64,000 nt of DNA, from assembly GCA_016508695.1 (NCBI GenBank), contig VNKQ01000006.1, positions 806,001 through 870,000 of the forward strand, given 5' to 3'. The DNA is from Hyphodiscus hymeniophilus (lineage: Eukaryota > Ascomycota > Leotiomycetes > Helotiales > Hyphodiscaceae). Shown in pieces: positions 33,198 to 44,362 of the stretch (position 1 is its first letter; the number at the start of each line of letters is the position of its first letter). A model generated the notes under the pieces. It was given only the letters and a program-made list of their open reading frames with translations, ran no database searches and was not told the DNA's origin. The position numbers and the translations under genes were made by a program.

Positions 33198-34874
33198 ATG
33201 GAGGCCAACCAGCCAACCACCTCCAATCCTCCTCACATATCCTCCCTTACAGCGCCAAAGGTTGTTACTATTGCAATCTCGGGCTGCTCATCGTCGGGAA
33301 AGACAACTCTCGCCGTCATCCTCTCCGCGATTTTTCCCCATGATACTGTTGCCAAGATGAGCCAAAGTCTCAGCATTACTGACTTCTTGAATCTCTACAA
33401 AGAGCCCCTGCCGATGGCAAAAGTTGCACCGATCGTCATCCATGAGGATGCTTACTTCAAGGATAAGAGCTTTTGCCCTGAGGTCTCGTTCCGCAGCACT
33501 CCTGGCGACGTTGATTTTATTCAAAAGACACTTGCTTTCGACGGCATAAACCAGTACATGATTGTCTATGGCGATGACACGCTCCTTAAGCGCTTGCCCA
33601 CTCGCACCGCCACTAGTTCGAAGGACTTGACATCCGCCCCGATGTGGCACATCACCGGGCCTGACACAGATTCGTACATGGCGGTTGACATCCCTGGTTT
33701 GGTCCAAGGAATACAACATGTTCAGAAGACTGGCTCTCTCTCCCCGGCCACAATCCGGGCAAACAAACAAACTTCTATCGCGACCCCGTGGCTGATGATA
33801 ACCAACGCACAACGTGAGGCTATCCTCACCGAACATGCCGATCTTATCAAAGACTTCAAGCGCTTTATCAAGCGGTGGACAAATCAGCAAATCAAGGCTC
33901 GTTCTGAAGCCGAAAACGGCAGGAAGGTCGCTCGTCCATTGATGCTTATTGTCGAAGGCTTCCTTCTCCTGCCCGACCCATATCTTTCACCCGTTTCACC
34001 TGACGTCGGCTCGTCCTCCAGCTCCGAGAATCGACCACTTTCATCACCCTCCCCCGAAAATACTCCTGGACTTCGCTCTTCTAAGCGAAACTCCAGCTAC
34101 GCTATCCTCGCGGCGAGAAAGGCGGCTTTCAAAAATACCAACGAGAAAGCTCGTGAGGTTTTGATGGACCAATTTAACGTCAAGTTGTTCTTGCCAACCT
34201 CAAAGGATCAAGCCAAGAAGAGAAGATTCGCGCGTCCATGCTATATCGATCGTCCAGATGGACAGCGAGATGCGGGAGAGATGTGGAAGACCGAAGGGTA
34301 TTTCGAGGAGGTGGCTTGGGCGCACTACGAAAAGGAACATAAGTGGTTGTTCAGAGACGGAAATATCGAAGGCGATATTGTCCAGCTTTCTGACGATGCT
34401 GATGAAGAGTGGGACGACATCGAAGATGATCCTGTTGATAATGCCAACCCTCAGGTTTCGCGTACGCAGGAGAGCTTGAATGGCGATACTATCGTTGAAG
34501 GCGATGCTGAAGTCGAAGGCAATACCGAATCTAAGGGCAAGGCTGTTCTCATTGAGCGCCACTCGCGTTTCTGCATTCCATCCGATGCGGCTAAGAGCGC
34601 TGGTGTGATGGTTCGACCAGAAGTTGATGCAGACGTTGGCACGACAGTCAAATGGGCTCTTGAGAAGATCCTGCATGAGCTGGAAAACCAGGATTGGACC
34701 GTGGCTGCCGATGAACCAGAGGGAGATTCGGAAATCGAGAACGGTCCTACCGGTGTGGTGTATTCGGGTCATGATAGTGGAGTGGTGGTTAATGGTGACA
34801 ATGTTGTTGGCGGCGTCCCACAAGCCCAGCAGCAGAAGAAGAAGAAGGCATTCCACGGATGCCCCTGCTTCTAA
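33198..34874 (+). CDS. P-loop nucleoside kinase, nicotinamide riboside kinase/uridine kinase-like
   Basis: This is a single-exon protein of 558 residues. A Walker A loop ISGCSSSGKTTL lies at residues 28-38. IVIHEDAYFKD follows, equivalent to the HxDDFY substrate loop of NRK/uridine kinases, and RPLMLIVEGFLLL is the Walker B-like strand. Later FNVKLFLPTSKDQAKKRRFARPCYIDRP resembles the lid, and the segment ending WLFRDGN is the usual family closing block. NRK family members phosphorylate nicotinamide riboside in NAD salvage and are usually 200-300 residues long. This one has Ser/Pro-rich and acidic insertions and a long C-terminal acidic region. It ends KKKKAFHGCPCF, a polybasic stretch followed by a CaaX-like box. 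The ATG at 33198 has a strong context (ACA before, G after); one at 33177 would add seven residues in a weak context. Confidence 0.78.
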   Translation: MEANQPTTSNPPHISSLTAPKVVTIAISGCSSSGKTTLAVILSAIFPHDTVAKMSQSLSITDFLNLYKEPLPMAKVAPIVIHEDAYFKDKSFCPEVSFRSTPGDVDFIQKTLAFDGINQYMIVYGDDTLLKRLPTRTATSSKDLTSAPMWHITGPDTDSYMAVDIPGLVQGIQHVQKTGSLSPATIRANKQTSIATPWLMITNAQREAILTEHADLIKDFKRFIKRWTNQQIKARSEAENGRKVARPLMLIVEGFLLLPDPYLSPVSPDVGSSSSSENRPLSSPSPENTPGLRSSKRNSSYAILAARKAAFKNTNEKAREVLMDQFNVKLFLPTSKDQAKKRRFARPCYIDRPDGQRDAGEMWKTEGYFEEVAWAHYEKEHKWLFRDGNIEGDIVQLSDDADEEWDDIEDDPVDNANPQVSRTQESLNGDTIVEGDAEVEGNTESKGKAVLIERHSRFCIPSDAAKSAGVMVRPEVDADVGTTVKWALEKILHELENQDWTVAADEPEGDSEIENGPTGVVYSGHDSGVVVNGDNVVGGVPQAQQQKKKKAFHGCPCF

Positions 34875-35409
34875 ACTGTTGAAGGGTTTTGAACTGGCAA
34901 GAAGAGGAAGAAGCGATAACATCGATACTTCTGCTTCTAAATTTTGGACGGCTTCTGAGGGACTAAGACCGTTATTAGGATCAGAGATTAAAAGTGTTCG
35001 ATTAGGAAAGCGCCCGCGATATGAAACTTGAAAATTGGCTGACCGGTTCCAAGGCTGTGAGAAATTTGAATGTTAACCAGGAGATATGTGAGTCGCTGCA
35101 AAGTTGCAAGACTTTCAGATATTGGTAATCCAGTGCCGTGCCAGTGTTCTGAATTCGATCCAAAGTTGTGAGCGATTCAGTAAGTGAACTAAATTTCTCT
35201 CGTTTGTACAGTCCTTGAGACTCTTGCAAGTACTTTGGGGTAGGAGATACCCCTCCGAACTTTCGAAAACGTTCAAAAGTTGTGAGCAATCATGAGCACA
35301 AAGCTTTCCGCTCTTGCTTGGCCGAGTCGATCAAAAATTGGAAATCGGATTTTCATACAGTAATCGTACATTTGTTCGGAACCCCAGGATCTGCTTCTCC
35401 GTAAATCTA
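34875..35409. other. Convergent intergenic region
   Basis: It lies between the 3' ends of the kinase gene and the DUF7730-type gene. No coding frame is supported. Confidence 0.5.
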
Positions 35410-36446
35410 CTAGCTGGTCCGCCAGCCAGACTTGGGCAGCGGAAACTCAAATGTGCTGAATTGATATCTCTGCACATGGTCAGCAAGTACTGACAGTAGA
35501 GTTTGGGAGTTTCATCCCACATTGAGCGTAACTTCATCCATGCCAATTGCTTTAGGCCAACAAGCGATGCAGCAACACGTCAACGGTTTCCGGCAGTCTA
35601 GCCAGGGGGTTGTGTAGAGAAAGTTGGTACTGGGGGAGGTAGGCTTCCATCGTATCTTCGTGATCAGGCGCATACGTTCAGGTATCAGGGTAAGAGACAA
35701 CTTCAAAACATCGTTCAGACTGTCGAAGTCGAAAACGTTCCTCGTGTAGAGCATCTCGATACCTTCACTGTATCTGTGAGAAATGTCAGTCTCTGGCCAG
35801 CAAATACAAGCGTATAAACTTACATTCGTCGACAACTTTGCAGCAATGAGAGCAGGTTGACGTTTCCCCATTCTTCAGCAGCCCCTCCTACCTTGATGAG
35901 CGTCCTGCATTTCTTCTGGTGCTCTACACTATCAGGATGAGGTGGTATGTGGTCCCAAAATTCCCTACATCTCGTATGAGACATTCTTCGATAAGCCTCA
36001 ACGAAATACATGTGAATCGTATATCCACCCAAGACTTCCTCAAATACCTTCCTCCGAATCTCAAAGGGTAGCCTGAAGAGCGGCGAGCCCTCCTGCTCCT
36101 CGGTGACAGTCAACGGCTTGCCCAAAATCGCCACTTCAACATCCTTTTTGTCCTCCAAGTCAACATCCTCCATCTTCTCTTCGGGCTCAGGTCGTCCAAT
36201 GGTTAAGTGCTTTTCCAGTCTGGGACCCAATACCCGAGGCGTTGATCTGATGACTTCCTTCTTCCTCGCTTTGCTCTCCCGTGCTCTGCGTGTCTTGGGC
36301 CGCTCATAATCTTTTGCTTTCACGAACAGCTCCTTCGCGATGAGACCACCTCCTATTACGCAGATGCAAGGCAGGAAACAGATAGTTGCGACCACGGTCA
36401 AGGTACCTTCCATGGCGGCCAGCCTGCGATTGCGACGTGACGCCAT
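35410..36446 (-). CDS. DUF7730-type fungal protein with N-terminal membrane segment
   Basis: The predicted protein has 311 residues in three exons: 36446-35824, 35773-35521, 35469-35410. Residues about 12-38 form a hydrophobic segment (LTVVATICFLPCICVIGGGLIA) followed by a basic linker. The domain starts with SPLFRLPFEIRRKVFEEVLGGYTIHMYF, typical of the fungal F-box-like DUF7730 group. It continues through NLLSLLQSCRRIYSEGIEMLYTRNVFDF across the 50-base first intron. A second intron (35520-35470, 51 bases, ctgac branch site) leads to a short last exon ending in YQFSTFEFPLPKSGW, consistent with the family's FEVxLP-type closing strand. Without that intron the frame stops at 35512. The total is a whole number of codons. 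Function unknown; proteins of this group are abundant in filamentous ascomycetes. Confidence 0.7.
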
Positions 36447-38498
36447 GATTGCCAGTTCCCAGCCTGACGAGCCTTAAAATGAAATAAGTGTCAGAGGGTC
36501 GAAGAGAAGACTCTGTGGAGGGATTTACTCCGAGTCCGTCTCTGTAGGACTGACAGCCAGGCGGGTCTAGAATCTTGGTTGATGAGGCTGATCCTCGACC
36601 TGTATTGCAAGTCCTTGACCAGGACTGCTTCGTTTGCGCGGAATCGGAAGGTTGCAGGATTTGGCTTATCAGACCGTGTCATTGGAGACGTCCAGCGAAT
36701 AGAGTCGAGGCAGCAACAAGGACTTTACATGTGTTGTTGAACGACTGGGTCTCGATGTCTCGGGAGTGCATGCAGGTAGGTGGCAGGGTTGAGCTTCGAA
36801 GATGAGGGGCATTCTTTATCGCGGGGCTCTCAAAAATTACGCGAGTTGGGCAAGGCTAGTAGGCTAGGTACGAACTGTACGAGGCTGAGGAAAACTTATT
36901 TTGGGAGACTGCGGAGACGGTTGTGCAAAGCCAGAATCGAGAGAAACCCTAGCAACCAAGTGGCAAGTTTATCAGAAGAGGATAGAAGCTTGCAAGATCG
37001 CTCTACACTCCTTTTACTATTCCAGGTAACATTGCTCGCTAAAATTCAGGGGGTCAGAAGTCGCAGTCCCACAGCATCCCCTACTCCGCCTGAAGATAGA
37101 CTATCCATTCGACCGCCTCTCAAGTTCAGTCTTGGGTCCCAAAGACCAACCAAAAGAGAGAGAGAAGGAGAAGAGAAGCAAGGTTGAAATCTCAGTTAGC
37201 AGTGCCATTCAACAACCAAGAATTCGAGCTTGATACACGATCTCCTACTAACTATAAGGCAGAAATACCAAATCGCCACCAACGCCGCGACTTCGAAGAT
37301 ACCTAAGATGACCAGACCGCATCAGATCCTACAGCAAAATACGATGGTCAGTCAGCCTTCGATCCGGAAAGGCAAAGGTATTACAAGACCAGAGACATGG
37401 AAGCAAACGATTTCGGACTTAGTAACATCAACTTTCCAACCAGGGAGCGACAGCGGACTGTTACAGACTGTGTCTAAGGCAGATGCAAGTCCTCCAAATG
37501 ATAGCAATCCAGGACTGAGAAAAGCGAAATCAGTCCTGTCTCACCAATCCAACTCTTGATTATCCTACATCACTTGCAGACTTTAACAGTTGGTATAATT
37601 GTGGTCCACTCAAACTGCCAAATGTGTGAAGGAAACATTAGCGACGAAGCTCCAATCACCCTCATCATCAATTGTGATCATGGGCTCAAGAAGGCGCAAG
37701 TCCTTGATTACCATCATCGGAGCACACATTTTCATCGGCCTTTCTCAGCTTCTCCAATGTCCCAACCTCCCAAGGTTTTTGCGAAATACGGATCACACTC
37801 CTATTTCCTTCATCTACCAGCACCTACTCGCCTATAATCTGTCAAACTTTCCCCGGAAGATCGTTACGTTGTCTTGACCTACGAATGTTTCACGATGTCG
37901 AATAGGTTGTTTCGCGGGCGGGCGGAAGATTGGTGAGCGCTCGCTTTGGGTGATGAGATAAAAGACTGGAGCATAAAGCGGCGATTCTTGCACGTCTTGC
38001 AACTTCATTGATATCTAGCGATCATCTGGACTTGGGAGCTCAGTGGCACTCGTACAGCAGGCGCCACATAACGGGTCCTGAACAGACAACCATACGCATG
38101 ATGTCCGTAAGCATCCAGCAAAAGCCAGGCTCCGGCCATTCGAAGAGCTGCCGTGCACTCATCATCAACCGACTTAAAAGAAGGAAATTACTACACTAGG
38201 GAGGAGAAGAGCCTACATCACGCGACCAAGATGCTCTGAACTTGTGCAACATCAATAACGCGGAAGTCTAAGCCTCATCTACCGGTGGTTCATGAGGACT
38301 GGATCTGGGGTATTGAGATGGGTATTGAGGGAGTGTGCCTAGTGAATTTAGCGTGTTTCCGTAATGAATTGTGGGGTTATTCGATACGAAACCGGACCAA
38401 GATTTTTTTTCCTTCACCCATCCCCGCCATTTAATAGTTCCCAATTGCAACTCCTCAAGCTGGTCCATCAGTCTTGAACATCACTCGAAGCATTCAAT
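36447..38498. other. Intergenic region, about 2 kb
   Basis: No supported gene. Several open frames of 90-135 codons occur on the plus strand between 36780 and 37880. None has a domain, signal peptide or splice-linked continuation. The end of the stretch must contain the ADE1 promoter. Confidence 0.45.
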
Positions 38499-39494
38499 AT
38501 GGCAGAAGGAACAGCGATCACAAGCACGACCCTCAATGCGCTCCCCAAAATCGCCGAGGGAAAGGTCCGCGATCTCTACGAGGTGGATTCGAACACTCTC
38601 CTCTTCGTAGCCTCAGATCGCATCTCCGCCTACGACGTGATAATGTCCAACGTTTGTCTCCCTCCCACTTCTCTCGGCCTCACCCGCCTAATTAACACTT
38701 AGGGAATCCCTTCGAAAGGCCCCCTTCTAACCCAACTCTCGACCTTCTGGTTCCACCTCCTACCCACACTCGTGCCCGGCCTCCGCACCCACTTCCTAAC
38801 GCTCTCCCTTCCCTCTCAAATCCCACCGTCCCAGATCGGCCAATTGGAGAACCGCTCAATGCAGGTCCGGCGACTGAAGGTCTTCCCCATCGAAGCCATC
38901 GTACGCGGCTACATAACAGGCTCGGCGTGGAAAGAGTACCAGCGGTCCCAGACGGTCCACGGCATCCCTATGCCCGCGGGCCTCCTAGAATCCTCTCCCT
39001 TCCCACAGCCGCTCTACACGCCATCCACCAAGGCCGAGGCTGGGCAGAATGATGAGAATATTCACCCGTCGGAAGCTGCTAAGATCGTGGGGGAGGAGTA
39101 CGCCACACAGATTGAGGATTTGGCCATAAAGCTGTACACGGCAGCTAGGGATTATGCGGCGGAGAGGGGCATTATTATCGCGGATACGAAATTTGAGTTC
39201 GGCGTTGATGAGGCCGGGGATGTGGTGCTTGTTGATGAAGTTTTGACACCGGATTCGTCGAGATTCTGGAGAAAGGATCGCTATGAGGTTGGTAGGGAGC
39301 AGGAGAGTTTTGATAAGCAATTTTTGAGGAATTGGTTGGTGAGGGAGGGACTGAAGGGGAAGCAGGGGGTGAGCATGCCAGAGGAGGTAGTCAAGGAGAC
39401 AGCGAGGAAATACAAAGAGGCTTATGAGGGTCTGACTGGGGCGAAGTGGGAGAATGCAGTGACGGGGAAGGACGTACAGGTTCGCGATAGGTAG
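38499..39494 (+). CDS. ADE1: Phosphoribosylaminoimidazole-succinocarboxamide (SAICAR) synthase
   Basis: The predicted protein has 314 residues in two exons: 38499-38651 and 38703-39494, with a 51-base phase-0 intron. It joins CAIR and aspartate with ATP in purine synthesis. Family signatures are PKIAEGKVRDLYEVDSNTLL, VASDRISAYDVIMSN, GIPSKGPLLTQLSTFWF across the intron, and MQVRRLKVFPIEAIVRGYITGSAWKEY in several pieces. IIADTKFEFGVDE and VDEVLTPDSSRFW follow. Length and motif order match yeast ADE1. The protein is cytosolic. The gene stands alone; its neighbours are unrelated to purine metabolism. Confidence 0.97.
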
Positions 39495-39884
39495 AGTGTG
39501 AGATTTGACGGCATACAGCAGGAAAATCACTAGACAATAGATACCCAAAAGGATGAAAGTAATGCACTTCGATGTCAATGTTGAGAGGAAGTCTTGAAAA
39601 GATATTAATTATACCGCTGCTATGTGATCTATTCTATAGTACACCGGAGCCATGAGCTCCATTCATATAGAACTCCCAGACTCCCGTGCTTCCTCAAAAC
39701 GTGACCATTTCCATGCCATGATCCATAGAATGCGATCGTTGCCCCTCACTTTGGGATCTAATTGTACAAGTCGAAATTTAGAGGTGGGTTGGGAGGATGG
39801 TTTGTCCCTTGGCGTTGGTCCTCCAGGGTACCAGAGCAGAAGCAGTGGGTAGGTATGAGAGGGGATAGTTAGCCACGTCTCAAC
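39495..39884. other. Convergent intergenic region
   Basis: Between the 3' ends of ADE1 and the RNA-dependent RNA polymerase gene. Nothing is recognised. Confidence 0.5.
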
Positions 39885-42800
39885 CTATGAATTCATCATA
39901 CGGGCAAGCTTCTCCAGGGAGGACTCCTCAATTTCCAGGTTGATCTCCTCTTCCTCGAGATCCTCTATATCCTTGATATGCTCAATATCATGCTCGGGTG
40001 CTGGCGTGGTATCTGGAAGTGGCTCATCAAAGATCATCAGATCGACGATTGACGAGGTAAGAGCCTCGGTGGCTGAAGACGCAATTTTTGGCGAGAGAGC
40101 AGGTGTCTGCAGGGGTAGAGAGTTCTTCTGGCCAAGAGCAGGCGTTTCATGGGCGATGGTTTGACCTTGGGACGTGCCGGTTTGTAGAGGTTGAACAAAG
40201 CCATCCAGCTCGGTACGTGGCACGACGTCTTCGAGACCAGTACCACCCAGAAGGTGGGCTGGGGTCGGCTTGACTTGGAAGACAGTGTTGAGAACCACTT
40301 CTCCAGAATCACCAATAATATATGAACCGTCTTCTCGGACTGATCGGGCTTCTTCGTAGTCGCTTTCTCCAGAGAGATCGTCCGACTCTACATCGGGGCG
40401 GAAAAGATCAAGCTCTTCACCGCGATGAACAATAACACCGTCTTCTTGCTGAATAAAGTCATCCATGTCATCATTCGCGCCTTGATGCTTGCGAGAGACA
40501 CCATCTTTCTTCAAGACCAAGGGAAGGAGACCCAGACCAGCCAGATCATCTTCAGACTCCCATCCAGTAGCAATACGGCCAAGTTCCTTCTCGAACAACC
40601 ATGGAAACGAGATGAGCGGCATGTACTTCTGCTCCATCTTGCGCTTAGGTTGCATGCGTCCGCCAATTATTTTCATCGTTCGGCACTCGGCGAGTGCGAT
40701 GTCCAATTCTTCCTTGGTGACCTTATACATGGCTGCAACAAAGGGTCCCAATTTCGAGAAATCTTTACCCTCTGCACATCCAGCTCGCTGCATGCACGCC
40801 GTGCGGTATTGCTCCTTCAAGGCGTCTGAGTAGATGGCCATCGTCTCCTGGACTTTGTAATCGCTGCCAACGCGAGGCTTTGAGAGAACGAAAGTTGACC
40901 AGACCTCGAATTCAGTTTTGATTTCCTGCTGGGCCATGAGTCGACGCATAGACATGTCATACTCTGACTTGACCTGACGAGCTGCCTTCAAAGTAGCATT
41001 GTCCAGTTTGTAGGCTCTCAGAATACGCTTATCAAACGGCTGCTCCCATTGAGGGACGAAGTCAACGGTTTGTACCTTGTCGTAGAGCTGGCCTAGGATC
41101 TTGTCGGAGTGATACATGGGCTTGTATTTTTTCTCCATGAAGTGGGGCCATCTGCTCATCCTAAGACGCTTTGGCATTTCGGCCGGTTGGCCAGTCTTGA
41201 CATAATCCACAGCCTTTGAATGTAAAGCAGCTAACTCAAGACCTGGAAGAAATTAGCTGGGTTTAATAATCGGTCATGCTATACGTACACTTTGGGTCCT
41301 TGATGCCACGAGGGAGGAAGTCTGACTGTCCTAAATGGGCATGTGCGATAGTTGGTAACGAATCGTTCTTCATGAATCTTACGAAAAACTTCATCAAGTC
41401 ACTCTTCTTGACATGGCTTTGTTTGATGGCCTCGGGAGGGTCGAAGTTCATGGGCTCGCAGTTGATTTCTGTCGGTTGAAGAGCTTTATCCCAAATCACA
41501 AAGAAGTCATCGCCATCAAGATCACCTCCAGAGCACATACCAGGAACATCTCGGTCGCCGGTCGATGGGAAGACAACAACATCTCGGAGATGGTGCAAAG
41601 CTGGTACGTTGACTGCTTGCACAACTCTGAGGTCGCCTGGATGGAGAGAGGGATTGCGACCTACAAGACAGATACCTTCGATAACCTTCCACATGTTTTC
41701 GCCATCTCTGGCTGGAACCTGGACAAAAATCTGTGGCAATTCATCTTCCGTAACGGCTTCGCCTGGCGCGACAGCCGACTTCGTATAGCCTCTCAGGGTT
41801 TTGGTCTCGTCAACACAGCCCAGGAGAAATGCACCATCTTCGACGATGATTTTTGCCTTCTCTTTCATAAGTTTGAGAGACCATGACCGCCAGAGATGGA
41901 GTAGTGAAAGAAAGAACGGGTCCCGCGCAGTCATGAAACCATTGTTGATCATGCTCGCGATATTGATTGTCATGTGATTATCATCGATATGTCTGCAGAG
42001 AAGGCTGAGAGCAGCTTCATTATCGTGCATTGCTGTATGGTACTTGTGTAACTGCTCTGTCAGCATCTTTACGAACACCTCATCTGGCACCCCCAACGAT
42101 GAAAGAATCGTGATAGTCTGCCGATTGAGAGCGCACGCTGAAAAGCGAGACCATCGAATGATTTCGAGACCATTATAAGTTGCAGCAAACTTTTGTTGGC
42201 TGGGTCGAATGTGAACCTCCTTATCTTTAGCATCTGGCCAGACAGCTAAGATACCCTTGCAACCACCAAGGCGAAATTGGAAGACCGACGGAGCAGTGTT
42301 GACCCGCAGCCCCAGCTCAGCAGTGATCATTTGGGCAAGGAAAGGTGAAATCTTTCCAACACCGTCTGTGAAGCAATATTTACCAATCTCGATGTCAGGG
42401 ATCTTTACAATATCAGGCGCTGACATTCCGTTAATGGCGCGAGTGGTGGAAAAGCACTGTCCGAGTCTGGCAGCATATTTGGCGACCACCTTGATTTCGG
42501 AGAAATTTCCCATCCAATGACGAATATCATCACAAGACAGGTGGTCCGTTGGGCAGAAGAAGTAGGCACCATTTTCTCGAAATTGAGAATTGCCAAAGGC
42601 TAGGAACTCGTAGTGTCGCTCTCCAATCCGGATGCCGTTAAATAGAGTTCTGTAAACTCGAGTGAACAGCTCGTCGTTGCGTTGCTTGTCAGCACACGAA
42701 TTGATACGACCTTCAGCATCCTCATCTGTGAACTGAACTCGCAAAAAGCGGCCTTCGCTAGTTTCTCGCGCATAATGTCGAAGTACTCGATTGGTGGTTT

Positions 42801-44362
42801 CAACAGTAGGTGTACTAAAATGAATGGTCGTGGGAGTGACGGTGGCTTTCCGGATATATGCGCAATAATGCGGAATGTCTGATTTAGGAGCGTATGCAAG
42901 AGCGTCGTCATTTTTGAATATGGCCATCGGGTCGAATATGCGCTTATCCTGTGCGGCAACATATTCGAGAAGGTTCTTGGCAAGTGCAACATCCTTCGAA
43001 GCGAGTTCAGCCAATTTGGTAACAAACTCTCGACTGATGTTGTGTTCGTTGAAGATCTCCCGTGGCCTAGAGATACACACCTCGAGTTGGTATCGGACCT
43101 CGAATGGCAAAGGAATGAATCCATCTTGGAGTTCCGCGACAGCGTGATGTGACTGTAGAGGGTCGATCAAAGACCACAGCTCGGCTGGACGGGATGGTAC
43201 GTGGCAGAGTTCATCAATGTCAACAATCGGGATATTGAAATCCTGCAAAGCATGCTTTATATCATTATATAGGCCCCCTGTTTCTTGATCCTCGTCGAAA
43301 ACAAAGACGTAAGTCTTCCACCGACCTGATGCTTAGTTAGCAAACGAATGAATTTGTGGTAGGAGAGAATGGACAAACCAATATCAATGACTGGTCGCTC
43401 CTTATGCAAGGTGACAATGGCTCGCTGAAGGCGATAGGGTTCGTACAGAATATCTGTTTGTCGAAACCAGGTATCGAATTCTGTCCACAGGCATGCCTCA
43501 TTTGAATGGCATGACTTCTCGTCCTCGCGCTTTCTGTAGAATTGAGGTGGGCTGTCTAAGGCAATGATGAGTGCAAACCCTCCTTCTTTGATATTGACCC
43601 GCTTAATATTCTGCACCTGTTCGAAAGGAATTTGGAACATGAACTTGTTCACGCGATGGTATAGATTAAGAGGTGATGAGCTCTCATAGTCGCTGCTCCC
43701 CTTGCTTCTGGGGTCTGTGAAAGTAACATGGAAGGTAGCCACAATTTGACGACGAACCAAATCAACGACGAAGGATAGGTTATCTCGATGCTTAGAGCCA
43801 TCTTCAAGATCGGGAATGGCAGTGTGCATTGGCATAACCGAGTTAGGCGTGACCGTAATGCCGAAGTGTAGGTATTTGACGAACAGCTTCATTTTGGGCT
43901 CATAGAATATCATCTTTTTGATAGGGCTCTGCACGCGGTACATCCTGTCCCGAGGGGGACCTCCTCTGTGATACGAACATAATACTCTTCTCTGCCATCA
44001 GTGTTGGTGATGATATGATTCTGGTCCTTCCAAAATGCTTTGGAGGGAGGGGGCGAGAATCTGATCTTTGCTCCACCCTCTCTAGCACCGTTACGATCTT
44101 GGAATATCTCGATCAATACAATGTTGCCATACTGCTTGAAGGTCTGATGGAGATCGTACGTCGTAGTTTTTGGGTGAATAGTTCGCATTCGCACGGAAAA
44201 CTCTGGGCGCATCTGCCATGACTCAGGTCCTGGTTTCAGACGGAGAGGTACGAAACCCTGAGGGTATTGTCTCTTCGGAGCTCTTTGAACGCGAGACCAG
44301 TCACGCTCCGCTGGAAGCCCTCCTTGCCGCCCAATAGGTCTTGGAGACCGAATCATCTTCAA
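39885..44362 (-). CDS. RNA-dependent RNA polymerase of the RNA-silencing pathway (RDR/SAD-1 type)
   Basis: The protein has about 1445-1459 residues. It converts single-stranded RNA to double-stranded RNA for Dicer processing in fungal gene silencing. Clear introns are 43378-43326 (53 bases) and 41288-41243 (46 bases); both restore family sequence (DIGRWKTYVFVFDED and DPKCLELAALHSKAVDYVKTG). The N-terminus holds an RRM-like segment (TTTYDLHQTFKQYGNIVLIEIF). The catalytic core includes FTDGVGKISPFLA, QFRLGGCKGILAVWPD and the active-site loop MCSGGDLDGDDFFVIWD, read from about 41534 to 41500. Near 43945-43985 the N-terminal frame and the MYRVQSPIKKM frame do not connect directly. Either a 41-base intron (43985-43945) joins them, making the total a whole number of codons, or there is a frameshift at a five-base G/C run (43954-43958). 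The acidic C-terminal tail is typical. The gene starts at 44362 or at a second ATG at 44356. Confidence 0.9.

Noticed and set aside
35331..35546. Frameshift in the DUF7730-type gene
   Set aside because: A 51-base intron (35520-35470) with a good branch site explains the frame change and gives a sensible C-terminus.
36780..37880. Plus-strand frames of 90-135 codons between the DUF7730-type gene and ADE1
   Set aside because: They overlap each other in different frames, have low-complexity translations, and show no start context or splice-consistent structure.
43945..43960. 16-base GT...AG segment as a tiny intron in the RNA polymerase gene
   Set aside because: It is far too short for a spliceosomal intron, and the resulting frame is wrong.
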